The notes beneath the pieces were generated by a model, which did no database searches, was not told where the DNA came from, and was given only the letters and a program-made list of their open reading frames with translations. Below, one piece after another: positions 45,498 to 55,980 of a stretch of 64,000 bases of DNA. A program made the translations under genes and the position numbers. The stretch covers positions 186,001 to 250,000 of the forward strand of contig BMSM01000006.1 in NCBI GenBank assembly GCA_014649155.1, in the 5' to 3' direction. The stretch's first letter is position 1. Every line of letters starts with the position of its first letter. The stretch is from Streptomyces griseoviridis (GTDB taxonomy: Bacteria; Actinomycetota; Actinomycetes; Streptomycetales; Streptomycetaceae).

Positions 45498-45580
45498 AGC
45501 GTGTCGGATCGCTCCCGATATGGGTGTGTCATACATGCACAATGTGCCGCTGACCACGGCGATGTGAGGAGAGTGACGAC

Positions 45581-47086
45581 GTGGACTTGGCTCTGGCGCC
45601 GGAGACGCTGGCGCGCTGGCAGTTCGGCATCACGACCGTCTACCACTTCCTGTTCGTGCCGCTGACGATCTCCCTGGCCGCCCTGACGGCCGGTCTGGAG
45701 ACCGCCTGGGTGCGCACCGGCAAGGAGAAGTACCTCCAGGCGACCAAGTTCTGGGGCAAGCTCTTCCTGATCAACATCGCCATGGGCGTGGTCACGGGCA
45801 TCGTCCAGGAGTTCCAGTTCGGCATGAACTGGTCCGACTACTCCCGCTTCGTCGGCGACATCTTCGGCGCTCCGCTGGCCTTCGAGGCGCTGATCGCCTT
45901 CTTCTTCGAGTCGACCTTCATCGGCCTGTGGATCTTCGGCTGGGACAAACTGCCCAAGAAGATCCACCTGGCCTGCATCTGGATGGTCTCGATCGGCACG
46001 CTGCTGTCGGCGTACTTCATCCTCGCCGCCAACTCCTGGATGCAGCACCCCGTCGGCTACCGGATCAACGAGGAGAAGGGCCGGGCGGAGCTGACGGACT
46101 TCTGGCAGGTCCTCACCCAGAACACCGCGCTCAACCAGGTCTTCCACAGCTTCTCCGCGGCCTTCCTGACCGGCGGTGCCTTCATGGTCGGCATCGCCGC
46201 CTTCCACCTGTGGCGCAAGAAGCACATCCCGGTGATGCGGACCTCGCTCCGCCTCGGCCTGGTCACACTGGCGGTCGGCGGCCTGCTCACCGCGATCAGC
46301 GGCGACACCCTCGGCAAGGTCATGTACGAGCAGCAGCCGATGAAGATGGCCGCGGCCGAGGCGCTCTGGGACGGCGAGGAGCCGGCGCCCTTCTCCGTCT
46401 TCGCCTACGGCGACGTCGACGAGGGGCACAACAAGGTCGCCCTGGAGATCCCCGGCCTGCTCTCCTTCCTGGCGCACAGCGACTTCGACTCGTACGTGCC
46501 CGGCATCAACGACACCAACAAGGCCGAGCAGGAGAAGTTCGGGCCCGGCGACTACAAGCCCATCGTCCCCGTCGCCTACTGGGGCTTCCGTTGGATGATC
46601 GGCTTCGGGATGGCGTCCTTCACGCTCGGTCTGGCCGGGCTGTGGCTGACGCGGAAGAAGTTCCTGCTGCCGGCCGCCTGGCGGACCGGTGACGACGAGG
46701 TGCCGCACCTGGTGCTGCTGCGCAAGCCGCTCGGCGCCCGGCTCTCCCGGCTGTACTGGCTGCTGGCCCTGTGGACGATGGGCTTCCCGCTGATCGCCAA
46801 CTCCTGGGGCTGGATCTTCACCGAGATGGGCCGCCAGCCGTGGGTCGTCTACGGCCTCTTCCAGACCCGCGACGCGGTCTCCCCCGGTGTCTCCCAGACC
46901 GAGGTCATCCTCTCGATGACCGCCTTCACCCTGCTCTACGCCGTCCTGGCCGTCGTCGAGGTCAGGCTGATGGCGAAGTACGTCAAGGCCGGACCGCCCG
47001 AACTCACCGAGGCCGACCTCAACCCGCCCACGAAGATCGGCGGCGACGTCCGCGACGCCGACAAGCCGATGGCCTTCTCGTACTAG
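45581..47086 (+). CDS. cydA: cytochrome bd ubiquinol/menaquinol oxidase subunit I
   Basis: A 501-residue membrane protein, haem-b558/b595/d carrying subunit of the high-affinity oxidase. H22 in TTVYHFLFVPL is the first haem ligand (E. coli His19). HSFSAAFLTGG holds the second His, and the GRQPWVVYGLFQTRDAVSP block is present. The Q-loop is of the short type. The start is GTG at 45581 after GAGGAGAG. It is under Rex control and serves respiration at low oxygen. Confidence 0.96.
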   Translation: MDLALAPETLARWQFGITTVYHFLFVPLTISLAALTAGLETAWVRTGKEKYLQATKFWGKLFLINIAMGVVTGIVQEFQFGMNWSDYSRFVGDIFGAPLAFEALIAFFFESTFIGLWIFGWDKLPKKIHLACIWMVSIGTLLSAYFILAANSWMQHPVGYRINEEKGRAELTDFWQVLTQNTALNQVFHSFSAAFLTGGAFMVGIAAFHLWRKKHIPVMRTSLRLGLVTLAVGGLLTAISGDTLGKVMYEQQPMKMAAAEALWDGEEPAPFSVFAYGDVDEGHNKVALEIPGLLSFLAHSDFDSYVPGINDTNKAEQEKFGPGDYKPIVPVAYWGFRWMIGFGMASFTLGLAGLWLTRKKFLLPAAWRTGDDEVPHLVLLRKPLGARLSRLYWLLALWTMGFPLIANSWGWIFTEMGRQPWVVYGLFQTRDAVSPGVSQTEVILSMTAFTLLYAVLAVVEVRLMAKYVKAGPPELTEADLNPPTKIGGDVRDADKPMAFSY

Positions 47087-47107
47087 GCGTAAGGGAGCTG
47101 CACCGTC

Positions 47108-48112
<1,005 letters not shown>

Positions 48113-48153
48113 GTCCGGCCGGGGTACGTTCACGGAGCACGCTCACTCCGCGT

Positions 48154-48167
48154 GTTTCACGTGAAAC
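48154..48167. other. parS site (exact) between cydB and cydDC
   Basis: Exact site, 37 bp centre to centre from the variant at 48191. Confidence 0.88.
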
Positions 48168-48190
48168 GCACCCTCGGGACGGGAGGGCAT

Positions 48191-48204
48191 GTTCCACGTG
48201 AAAC
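48191..48204. other. parS site, one mismatch, overlapping the cydDC start
   Basis: The start codon GTG (48198-48200) of cydDC is part of this GTTCCACGTGAAAC site, so ParB binding or conservation of parS constrains the first two codons of the protein. Confidence 0.75.
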
Positions 48205-51200
48205 CCATCGATCCACGACTGCTGCGGTACGCCCGCACCACCCGGCTCTTCCTCATGGCCGTCGTCGGCCTGGGCGCCGTCGGCGCGGGGCTGGTCATCG
48301 CCCAGGCCATGCTCATCGCCGAGATCGTGGTGGGCGCCTTCCAGGACGGCCTGACGGCCACCGGACTCCGCACTCCCCTGCTGCTGTTGGTGGCCGTCGC
48401 CGGTGGCCGGGGCCTGGTGGGGTGGCTCACCGAACTGGCCGCGCACCGGGCGAGCGCGGCGGTGAAGTCGGAGCTGCGCGGCCGGCTGCTGGACCGGGCG
48501 GCCACCCTCGGCCCCGGCTGGCTCACCGGACAGCGCACCGGGTCGCTGGTGACCCTGGCCACCCGCGGGGTCGACGCCCTCGACGACTACTTCTCCCGCT
48601 ATCTGCCGCAGTTGGGCCTCGCCGTCGTCGTACCGGTCGCGGTGCTGGTCCGGATCGTCACCGAGGACTGGGTGTCGGCGGCCATCATCGTCGTCACCCT
48701 TCCGCTCATCCCGGTCTTCATGGCCCTGATCGGCTGGGTCACGCAGTCCCGGATGGACCGGCAGTGGCGGCTGCTGTCCCGGCTGTCCGGGCACTTCCTG
48801 GACGTGGTGGCGGGACTGCCGACGCTCAAGGTCTTCGGCCGGGCCAAGGCCCAGGCCGAGTCGATCCGGCGGATCACCGACGACTACCGCCAGGCGACCC
48901 TGCGGACCCTGCGGATCGCCTTCCTGTCCTCCTTCGCCCTGGAACTGCTCAGCACGCTCTCGGTCGCCCTGGTCGCCGTCACCATCGGCATGCGCCTCGT
49001 CCACGGCGACATGAACCTGTACGACGGTCTGGTCGTGCTGGTGCTGGCGCCGGAGGCGTATCTGCCGCTGCGGCAGGTCGGGGCGCAGTACCACGCGGCG
49101 GCCGAGGGGCTCGCCGCGGCCGAGGAGATCTTCACCGTCCTGGAGACCCCGGCCCGGCGCCCGGGGACCGGTGCCGTGCCCGCGACCGGCGCGCTGGCCT
49201 TCGAGGGAGTGACCGTCCGCCACCCGGGCCGGTCGGCGGACGCCGTGTCGGACGTGAGCTTCACCGTGGAGCCCGGTGAGACGGTCGCCCTCGTCGGTCC
49301 GAGCGGGGCCGGCAAGTCGACGCTGCTCGATGTGCTGCTGGGCTTCGTCCGGCCGGACGAGGGCCGGGTGACGGTCGGGGGAGCCGATCTCGCCGGCCTG
49401 GACCCGGAGCAGTGGCACGCGCGGGTCGCCTGGGTGCCGCAGCGACCGCACCTGTACGCCACGACGATCGCCGAGAACGTACGGCTGGCCCGGCCCGGCG
49501 CGGACGACACCGCCGTACGCCGGGCGCTGCGCGATGCCGGGGCGCTGGCCTTCGTCGACGCGCTGCCCGAGGGTGCGGAGACGGTGCTCGGTGAGGACGG
49601 TGCCGGGCTGTCCGCCGGGCAGCGGCAACGACTCGCGCTGGCCAGGGCGTTCCTCGCGGACCGGCCCGTGCTGCTGCTGGACGAGCCGACCGCGGCGCTG
49701 GACGGGGCGACCGAGGCGGAGGTCGTGGCGGCGGTACGGCGGCTCGCGCAGGGGCGGACCGTGCTGCTCGTGGTGCACCGCCCGGCGCTGCTGGAGGTGG
49801 CCGACCGGGTGGTGCGGTTGCCCGAGCCGGGGCCCGGAGATCGGGTACGGCCGGCTGAGCCGGGGGCGGCCGGCCGGATGCCGTCACCGGCCGAGTCGGA
49901 GGCCGCCGTCCCCGGTGCGGGGGCCCGCCTGCCCGTGGACGGACCGGTCGCCGGGGCGGCGGGTGGCCCCGCAGCCGCCGTGGCCGAGGAGGACGCGCCG
50001 GGCGTTCCGGCCTCCGTCGCCTCCGCCTCCGCCTCCGTCGCCTCCGCCGCGAGGGACGCCCGGGGCCGTGGCGGGGTGCTCGGCCGGGTGCGGGCGATGT
50101 CCGCCCCGCGGCGTGGGCGGCTCGCGCTCGCCCTGCTGCTCGGCAGCCTGGCGCTGGGCAGTGCCGTCGGTCTGATGGCCACCTCCGGGTGGCTCATCTC
50201 CCGGGCCTCGCAGCAGCCGCCGGTGCTGTACCTGATGGTGGCCGTCACGGCGACCCGCGCCTTCGGCATCGGCAGGTCCGTCTTCCGCTACGCCGAGCGG
50301 CTCGTGTCGCACGACGCCGTGCTGCGGATGCTCGCCGACACCCGGGTCGCCGTCTACCGGCGGCTGGAGCGGATCGCGCCCGCCGGGCTGCGCCGCAGCC
50401 GCCGCGGCGACCTGCTGTCCAGGCTGGTCGCCGACGTCGACGCGGTCCAGGACTACTGGCTGCGCTGGCTGCTGCCGGCCGGGGCCGCGGCGGTCGTCTC
50501 CGCCGCGTCCGCCGGCTTCATGGCCTGGCTGCTGCCGGAGGCCGGTGCCGTGCTCGCCGCCGGGCTGCTCGCCGCGGGCCTCGGTGTGCCGCTGCTCACC
50601 GGTGCCGTGGCGCGCCGGGCCGAGCGCAGGCTGGCCCCCGCCCGCGGCGCGCTCGCCACCCGGGTGACCGATCTGCTCACCGGCACCGCCGAACTGACCG
50701 TGGCCGGTGCCCTGCCCGCACGCGCCGCCGACGCGCGCCGGGCCGACTCCGCGCTGACCCGGATCGCCTCGCGGACGGCCACCGCCACCGCGCTCGGTGA
50801 CGGGCTCACGGCCCTGATCTCCGGCCTGACCGTCGCGGCGGCCTCGTTCGTCGGTGCCCAGGCGGTCGCCGACGGCCGGCTCTCCGGGGTGGCCATGGCC
50901 GTGGTCGCGCTCACCCCGCTGGCCGCCTTCGAGGCCGTCCTCGGCCTGCCGCTCGCCGTGCAGTACCGGCAGCGGGTCCGCCGCGGCGCCGAGCGCGTGT
51001 ACGAGGTGCTCGACGCCCCGGAGCCCGTACGGGACCCGGAGCGGCCCCGGCAGGTCCCGGCGTCGCCGTTCCCGATCGTCGTCAAGGGGCTCGCCGCCCG
51101 TCACCCCGGGCAGTACCGGGAGGCCCTGACCGGACTGGACCTGACCCTGGCCGAGGGGCGCCGGATCGCCGTGGTCGGTACGTCCGGGTCGGGCAAGACG

Positions 51201-51815
51201 ACGCTCGCCCAGGTGCTGCTGCGGTTCCTGGACCCGGGCGCGGGGTCGTACACCCTCGCCGGGGTGGACGCCCGCGCCCTGACCGGCGACGCCGTGCGCC
51301 GGATCGTCGGGCTGTGCGCGCAGGACGCCCACCTCTTCGACAGTTCGGTGCGGGAGAACCTGCTGCTGGCCAGGAAGGACGCCACCGAGGACCGACTGCG
51401 CGACGCCCTGCGGCGGGCCCGGCTGCTGGAATGGGCCGACGGCCTGCCCGACGGGCTCGACACCCTGGTGGGGGAACACGGGGCCCGGCTGTCCGGTGGT
51501 CAGCGGCAGCGCCTCGCCCTGGCCCGCGCGCTCCTCGCCGACTTCCCCGTGCTGGTGCTCGACGAGCCCGCCGAGCACCTCGACCTGCCGACCGCGGACG
51601 CGCTCACCGCGGATCTGCTGGCCGCCACCGAGGGCCGGACGACCCTGCTCATCACCCACCGGCTCGCCGGTCTGGAGGCCGTCGACGAGGTGATCGTGCT
51701 CGACGAGGGCCGGGTCGCGCAGCGCGGGACGTTCGCGGAGCTGAGGGCGGTGCCGGGGCCGCTGCGGTCGATGGCCGAACGGGAGGCGGCGGCGGACCTG
51801 CTGGTAGCGGGGTAG
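48198..51815 (+). CDS. cydCD: CydD-CydC fused ABC transporter (cytochrome bd assembly)
   Basis: A 1205-residue fusion of two half-transporters needed for cytochrome bd assembly (thiol/haem-linked export in E. coli). The first half (1-540) has six helices and Walker A at K373 in GPSGAGKST, with LSAGQRQRLALARAFLA. A disordered Ala/Pro/Gly linker (about 545-625) follows. The second half (630-1205) has Walker A at K1000 in GTSGSGKTT and LSGGQRQRLALARALLA. GTG 48198 is preferred with GGGAGG 11 bases upstream. ATG 48189 would have only a two-base spacing. Confidence 0.93.
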   Translation: MKPIDPRLLRYARTTRLFLMAVVGLGAVGAGLVIAQAMLIAEIVVGAFQDGLTATGLRTPLLLLVAVAGGRGLVGWLTELAAHRASAAVKSELRGRLLDRAATLGPGWLTGQRTGSLVTLATRGVDALDDYFSRYLPQLGLAVVVPVAVLVRIVTEDWVSAAIIVVTLPLIPVFMALIGWVTQSRMDRQWRLLSRLSGHFLDVVAGLPTLKVFGRAKAQAESIRRITDDYRQATLRTLRIAFLSSFALELLSTLSVALVAVTIGMRLVHGDMNLYDGLVVLVLAPEAYLPLRQVGAQYHAAAEGLAAAEEIFTVLETPARRPGTGAVPATGALAFEGVTVRHPGRSADAVSDVSFTVEPGETVALVGPSGAGKSTLLDVLLGFVRPDEGRVTVGGADLAGLDPEQWHARVAWVPQRPHLYATTIAENVRLARPGADDTAVRRALRDAGALAFVDALPEGAETVLGEDGAGLSAGQRQRLALARAFLADRPVLLLDEPTAALDGATEAEVVAAVRRLAQGRTVLLVVHRPALLEVADRVVRLPEPGPGDRVRPAEPGAAGRMPSPAESEAAVPGAGARLPVDGPVAGAAGGPAAAVAEEDAPGVPASVASASASVASAARDARGRGGVLGRVRAMSAPRRGRLALALLLGSLALGSAVGLMATSGWLISRASQQPPVLYLMVAVTATRAFGIGRSVFRYAERLVSHDAVLRMLADTRVAVYRRLERIAPAGLRRSRRGDLLSRLVADVDAVQDYWLRWLLPAGAAAVVSAASAGFMAWLLPEAGAVLAAGLLAAGLGVPLLTGAVARRAERRLAPARGALATRVTDLLTGTAELTVAGALPARAADARRADSALTRIASRTATATALGDGLTALISGLTVAAASFVGAQAVADGRLSGVAMAVVALTPLAAFEAVLGLPLAVQYRQRVRRGAERVYEVLDAPEPVRDPERPRQVPASPFPIVVKGLAARHPGQYREALTGLDLTLAEGRRIAVVGTSGSGKTTLAQVLLRFLDPGAGSYTLAGVDARALTGDAVRRIVGLCAQDAHLFDSSVRENLLLARKDATEDRLRDALRRARLLEWADGLPDGLDTLVGEHGARLSGGQRQRLALARALLADFPVLVLDEPAEHLDLPTADALTADLLAATEGRTTLLITHRLAGLEAVDEVIVLDEGRVAQRGTFAELRAVPGPLRSMAEREAAADLLVAG

Positions 51816-51881
51816 GCGGTCCGGGCGGGGAGCCGGTGGCCGCACGGCACCCCCAGGGCGAGCTTCCGGACGTTCTCTGGC

Positions 51882-51917
51882 TTTCCTGGGCAAAAGGGTC
51901 TCATTAGGCTCGGTGCA
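51882..51917 (+). promoter_or_regulatory. leaderless promoter of the GAF histidine kinase
   Basis: -10 TAGGCT (51905-51910) and a weak -35 TTTCCT (51882-51887, 17-bp spacer) put transcription start at the ATG (51917). The 13 bases TTAGGCTCGGTGC before the start recur before the LLM oxidoreductase gene at 56883. Confidence 0.5.
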
Positions 51918-53779
51918 TGTCCGGTACCCCGCCGCCCCCGCCGCCTTCCGGCCCCGGGCCGTCCGGGGAGGGGGCCTCGGTGGAGCTGCGGGTGCGGGTG
52001 CGCAAGCTGCTGGCGGCGATGCGGTCCGTCGGCAGCGGCCTGGACCCGCACGCCACGCTGGAGCGGATCTGCGCGACCGCCGCCGACCTCGCCGGGGCGC
52101 GGTACGCGGCGCTGGGCGTCCTGGCCGAGGACGGTGAGGGCCTCGCCGACTTCGTCCACCACGACGCCGGCGCGGCGACCGCCGGCCTGATGGGCAGCCC
52201 GCCGGACCGCCCTACGGCGCCGGGCACCGTGACCGACGCCCCCGGGCCGGCCCGCTCGCCCGACCCGGCCGACGGTTCCCGTGACCTGGGCGGCGATTCC
52301 CGCGCCCTGGCCGGCGATTCCCGGGCCTTGGGCGGCGATTCCCGCGCCTTGGGCGGCGATTTCCGCGCCCCGACCGACGAGCCCGGTGACCCGACCGACG
52401 AGCCCGGTGACCCGACCGGCGCCCCCCGCGACCTGACCGGCATCCTCCGCGCCGGCGGCCTCCCGGCAGCGTACGAGCCGCCCCCGCCCGGCGTCCTCAG
52501 CGTTCCCGTACGGGTTCAGGGCGAGTTCTCCGGCACCCTCTACCTGGCGGACAAACGCGACGGCAGGGCGTTCGACGACCACGATCTCGCCCTGGTCCGG
52601 GTGCTCGCCGTCGAGGCGGGCATCGCCCTCGGCAACGCCCGGCTCCACGCGTCCGCGCGGGCGCGGGAGCGCTGGATCGACGGATCGGTCGCCGTCACCA
52701 CCGCCCTGCTCTCCGGCGCCGGCCCCGACGACTCCCTGCGGGTGGTCGCCGAACAGGCCCGCCGGCTCTCCGGGGCGGTCGCCGGCATCGTGCTGCTGCC
52801 GGCCGCGTGCGGCGGCATGGAGATCGCGGCCGTCGCCGGGCGGCGGCCCGCCGAGGATCTCGGCACGGTGCTCGCGCCGGACAGCGGGCTGGTCGCCGGT
52901 CTGCTCGCCGGCCGGTCCGAGGTCGTGACCGACGCGGCCACCGACCCGCGCCTGCTCACCGGCCCGGCCCGTGCCTACGGCCCCGCCCTGGTGCTGCCGC
53001 TGCGCAGCGACGGGCGGGTCCTCGGCGGGCTGGTCCTGCTCCGTGCGCGGGGGGAGCGGCCGTTCACCCGGACCGAGCGCGTCCTCGCCGACCGGTTCGC
53101 CGCGCAGGCCGCGCTCGCGCTGGTCATGGCCGAGGCGCAGCGGGACCGTGAGCGGCTGGCCGTGTACGAGGACCGCGACCGCATCGCCCGGGACCTGCAC
53201 GACCTCGTCATCCAGCGGCTGTTCGCCACCGGGATGACGCTGGAGAACGCCGAGCGCGTCTCGGCCGTGCCCGAGGTACGCGACGGCGTAGCCAAGGCCG
53301 TGGCCGAACTCGACGTCACCATCCAGGAGATCCGCTCGGCGGTCTTCGCGCTGCGCCGGCCCGCCGAGACCCCGGCCCGGCTGCGCACCCGGGTCCTGCG
53401 GGAGATCACCATGGCCGCCGCGCCCCTCGGCCACACCCCCGCGCACCGCTTCGTCGGCCCGGTCGACGGCGCGGTCGGGGAGGCGACCGGCCGCAATCTC
53501 CTCGCCGCCCTGCGCGAGGCGCTCTCCAACGCCTACCGGCACGCCCACGCCTCCCGGACCGAGGTCGTCGTCGACGCGACGGTGACCTTGCCGGACGGCC
53601 GCCTGGGCGTCCGGCTGACCGTCGCCGACGACGGTGTGGGCCTCCCCGAGGGCGGCCGGCGCAGCGGCCTGCACAACCTGGAACGCCGGGCCCAGGCACT
53701 CGGCGGGACGAGCCGCACCGGGCCGGGCATCGGGCCGGACGGCGCCGGCACGACCGTCGTGTGGGAGGCGCCGTACTGA
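51917..53779 (+). CDS. GAF-domain sensor histidine kinase (DevS/DosS-like), orphan
   Basis: A 620-residue soluble kinase. Two GAF domains (about 35-240 and 255-410) are followed by a HisKA_3 helix pair with the phospho-acceptor H428 in DRIARDLHDLVIQRLF. A HATPase (N-box ALREALSNAYRHAHA, G-box DDGVGLPEG and GLHNLERRAQALGG) completes it. The first GAF contains an insertion of seven-residue repeats (GGDSRAL type, then PTDEPGD type; about 125-172). Relatives sense oxygen or nitric oxide through haem. No response regulator lies beside it. It starts without a leader. Confidence 0.88.
   Translation: MSGTPPPPPPSGPGPSGEGASVELRVRVRKLLAAMRSVGSGLDPHATLERICATAADLAGARYAALGVLAEDGEGLADFVHHDAGAATAGLMGSPPDRPTAPGTVTDAPGPARSPDPADGSRDLGGDSRALAGDSRALGGDSRALGGDFRAPTDEPGDPTDEPGDPTGAPRDLTGILRAGGLPAAYEPPPPGVLSVPVRVQGEFSGTLYLADKRDGRAFDDHDLALVRVLAVEAGIALGNARLHASARARERWIDGSVAVTTALLSGAGPDDSLRVVAEQARRLSGAVAGIVLLPAACGGMEIAAVAGRRPAEDLGTVLAPDSGLVAGLLAGRSEVVTDAATDPRLLTGPARAYGPALVLPLRSDGRVLGGLVLLRARGERPFTRTERVLADRFAAQAALALVMAEAQRDRERLAVYEDRDRIARDLHDLVIQRLFATGMTLENAERVSAVPEVRDGVAKAVAELDVTIQEIRSAVFALRRPAETPARLRTRVLREITMAAAPLGHTPAHRFVGPVDGAVGEATGRNLLAALREALSNAYRHAHASRTEVVVDATVTLPDGRLGVRLTVADDGVGLPEGGRRSGLHNLERRAQALGGTSRTGPGIGPDGAGTTVVWEAPY
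52289..52414. repeat. in-frame 21-bp tandem repeats in a kinase GAF domain
   Basis: Four units of one 21-bp type (52289-52372) are followed by two exact units of a second 21-bp type (52373-52414) and a degenerate third. Each unit encodes seven residues, so copy-number change keeps the frame. Confidence 0.88.
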
Positions 53780-53913
53780 ATCCGGCCGGGGCGGCCGGCG
53801 AGCCTCGGTCTCGCGTCGAAGCGGGCCGCTCTCCCCCATGTGCAGCAACGGAATCCCCCGCCCGTACGAGCCGGACATGACCCGGCGGCCCCGCAGGGGC
53901 CACGATCGCTGAC

Positions 53914-54957
53914 ATGCGCTCACCTCGCCGCCGTCCGCTGCTCGTTCCGGTGCTGCTGTGCGCGCTCGCCGTCCTCGCGGCCCGGCCCACCGCCGAGGGG
54001 GACGGCGGCTCCGCCGGCGAGGCCGGCACGGAGGTCGCCCGGCTCTACCAGGACGCCGCCACGGCGACCCGGCGGTACGAGGAGGGGCGACGGGAGGCGG
54101 AGGCCCGGCGCGCCGAAGCCGCGCGGTACGCGGCCCTGCTCGACCGGCAGCGCGCGGAGATCACCGTCCTGCACGAGGAACTGGGCCGCATCGCCCGTGC
54201 CCAGTACCGCGAAGGAGGCGGGCTTCCGCTCACCGCGCGGATGCTCCTCGCGGACGACCCGGAGCAACTGATGCGGGGCCGGCACACCATCCGGCGGGCC
54301 GGCCGCGCCCTGGGCGACGCCATCGGCAGGAGCCGCCGGGCCGAGGCGCGGCTGGCCGCCGACGAGGCGAGGGCGGAGGCGGCCCGGCGGGAACTGGACC
54401 GGCACAACGCGGAACTGGCCACCCTGAAGCGGAGCATCGAGCGCAAGCTGGCGGCGGCCCGGGCGAAACTCCGGGACCGGGCGGAGACACCGGCCGCCGC
54501 GGGGTCCTGCCCGGGCGCCGTCCGCCTCGACCAGCCGGACGCGCGTGCGGAGCGGGACTGGGTGGCACCGGTGGAGGCGTACGAGCTGTCCGCGTCCTTC
54601 GGCAGCGGCGGATCGCGCTGGGCGAACCGGCACACCGGGCAGGACTTCGCGGTGCCGGTCGGCACACCGGTGCGCGCGGTCGGCGCCGGGCACGTGGTGA
54701 AGGTGTCGTGCGGCGGGGCCTTCGGCATCCAGGTCGTGCTCCGGCACTCCGGCGGCTACTACACGCAGTACGCGCATCTGGCCGCCGTCGCCGTCGGCCA
54801 GGGTGACCGCGTCGCCGCCGGGCAGTGGATCGGGCAGTCGGGCAACACCGGCAACTCCACCGGCCCGCACCTCCACTTCGAGGTGCGGATCACCCCGGAG
54901 ACGGGATCGGCGCTGAACCCGGTGCCCTGGCTGGCCCTGCGGGGCGTGACCGTCTGA
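53914..54957 (+). CDS. secreted M23/LytM-family peptidase with coiled coil
   Basis: A 347-residue protein. A signal peptide (1-23, RRRPLLVPVLLCALAVLAA) is followed by a long Arg/Glu/Ala-rich coiled coil (about 38-200, as in EnvC/RipA-type proteins). A C-terminal LytM domain carries HTGQDFAVP and HLHFE, which hold the zinc ligands, plus GGYYTQYAHLAAVAVGQGDRV. It should cut peptidoglycan cross-bridges or activate a partner. ATG 53914 has no Shine-Dalgarno (CACGATCGCTGAC precedes it), so it may be leaderless. Confidence 0.87.
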   Translation: MRSPRRRPLLVPVLLCALAVLAARPTAEGDGGSAGEAGTEVARLYQDAATATRRYEEGRREAEARRAEAARYAALLDRQRAEITVLHEELGRIARAQYREGGGLPLTARMLLADDPEQLMRGRHTIRRAGRALGDAIGRSRRAEARLAADEARAEAARRELDRHNAELATLKRSIERKLAAARAKLRDRAETPAAAGSCPGAVRLDQPDARAERDWVAPVEAYELSASFGSGGSRWANRHTGQDFAVPVGTPVRAVGAGHVVKVSCGGAFGIQVVLRHSGGYYTQYAHLAAVAVGQGDRVAAGQWIGQSGNTGNSTGPHLHFEVRITPETGSALNPVPWLALRGVTV

Positions 54958-54993
54958 TCCGCCCCACGACCCGCCGGGAAGCCCTCGCGAAGG

Positions 54994-55863
54994 TCAGGAG
55001 AATCGTTCCAGCAGATGTTCGATGACGCGGGCGACCCCGTCGTCGTTGTTGGCGACCGTCCGTCCCGAGGCGGCGGCGACCGCGTCCGGGTGGGCGTTGC
55101 CCATGGCGTACGACTGTCCCGCCCAGGTGAGCATCTCCACATCGTTCGGCATGTCCCCGAAGGCGACGACCTCCTCGTGCGAGATGCCGCGCTCGGCACA
55201 GCACAGGGCGAGCGTGCTGGCCTTGGAGACCTCCGGGCCGCTGATCTCCAGCAGGGCGCTGGGGCTGGACCGGGTGACGTTGGCGCGGTCGCCCACGGCG
55301 AGGCGGGCCAGCGTCAGGAAGGCGTCCGGCTCGATGGCCGGGTGGAAGGCGAGGATCTTGAGCACCGGCTCGTCCGGTGCCGGACCGTCCGGGCCGAGCA
55401 GTTCCTCGGCCGGCCGCAGGACGTCCGGGGCCTCCAGGTGCAGCTTCGGATAACCGGGCTCCTGGTTGAAGCCGTACGTCTGCTCCACCGCGTACACCGT
55501 GCCGGGGGCCGCCTCGCGCAGCAGCCGTACGGTGTCCAGCGCGTTCTCCCGGGCCAGCGCCCGCACCTTCACGAACCGGTGGGCGCCGGGACCGCCGTGC
55601 AGGTCGACCACGGCGGCGCCGTTGCCGCAGATGGCGAGGCCGTGGCCGTGGACGTGGTTGCTGACGACATCCATCCAGCGGGCCGGCCGGCCGGTCACGA
55701 AGAAGACCTCGATGCCCGCCTCCTCGGCGGCGGCCAGCGCGGCCACCGTACGGGGCGAGACCGTCTTGTCGTCGCGCAGCAGGGTCCCGTCGAGGTCGGT
55801 GGCGATCAGACGGGGGCGAGCGGCGGCGGCCGGGGGCGGGGGCTGTCGAGTCGCTGAGGTCAC
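54994..55863 (-). CDS. HAD-superfamily phosphatase, Cof type
   Basis: A 289-residue HAD IIB hydrolase. Motif I is TDLDGTLLRDD, motif II lies in EVFFVTGRP, and the C-terminal motif is AFGDMPNDVEMLTWAGQSYAMGNAHPD. It would dephosphorylate sugar or cofactor phosphates. The start is GTG at 55863, six bases after GACAAT, so the mRNA is likely leaderless. A related gene runs off the right edge at 63844. It is convergent with the M23 peptidase. Confidence 0.88.
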   Translation of the reverse strand: MTSATRQPPPPAAAARPRLIATDLDGTLLRDDKTVSPRTVAALAAAEEAGIEVFFVTGRPARWMDVVSNHVHGHGLAICGNGAAVVDLHGGPGAHRFVKVRALARENALDTVRLLREAAPGTVYAVEQTYGFNQEPGYPKLHLEAPDVLRPAEELLGPDGPAPDEPVLKILAFHPAIEPDAFLTLARLAVGDRANVTRSSPSALLEISGPEVSKASTLALCCAERGISHEEVVAFGDMPNDVEMLTWAGQSYAMGNAHPDAVAAASGRTVANNDDGVARVIEHLLERFS

Positions 55864-55980
55864 CCGGTCATTGTCCCGTACGGGACCGCACGGGCGTGCG
55901 GCAGTCCGCACATCTGTGAGGTACGGCCCTCATGAGTGCCGCCCCCGCCCCCCGCCCCGCCGCCCGGCGCCCGGTGAAGC

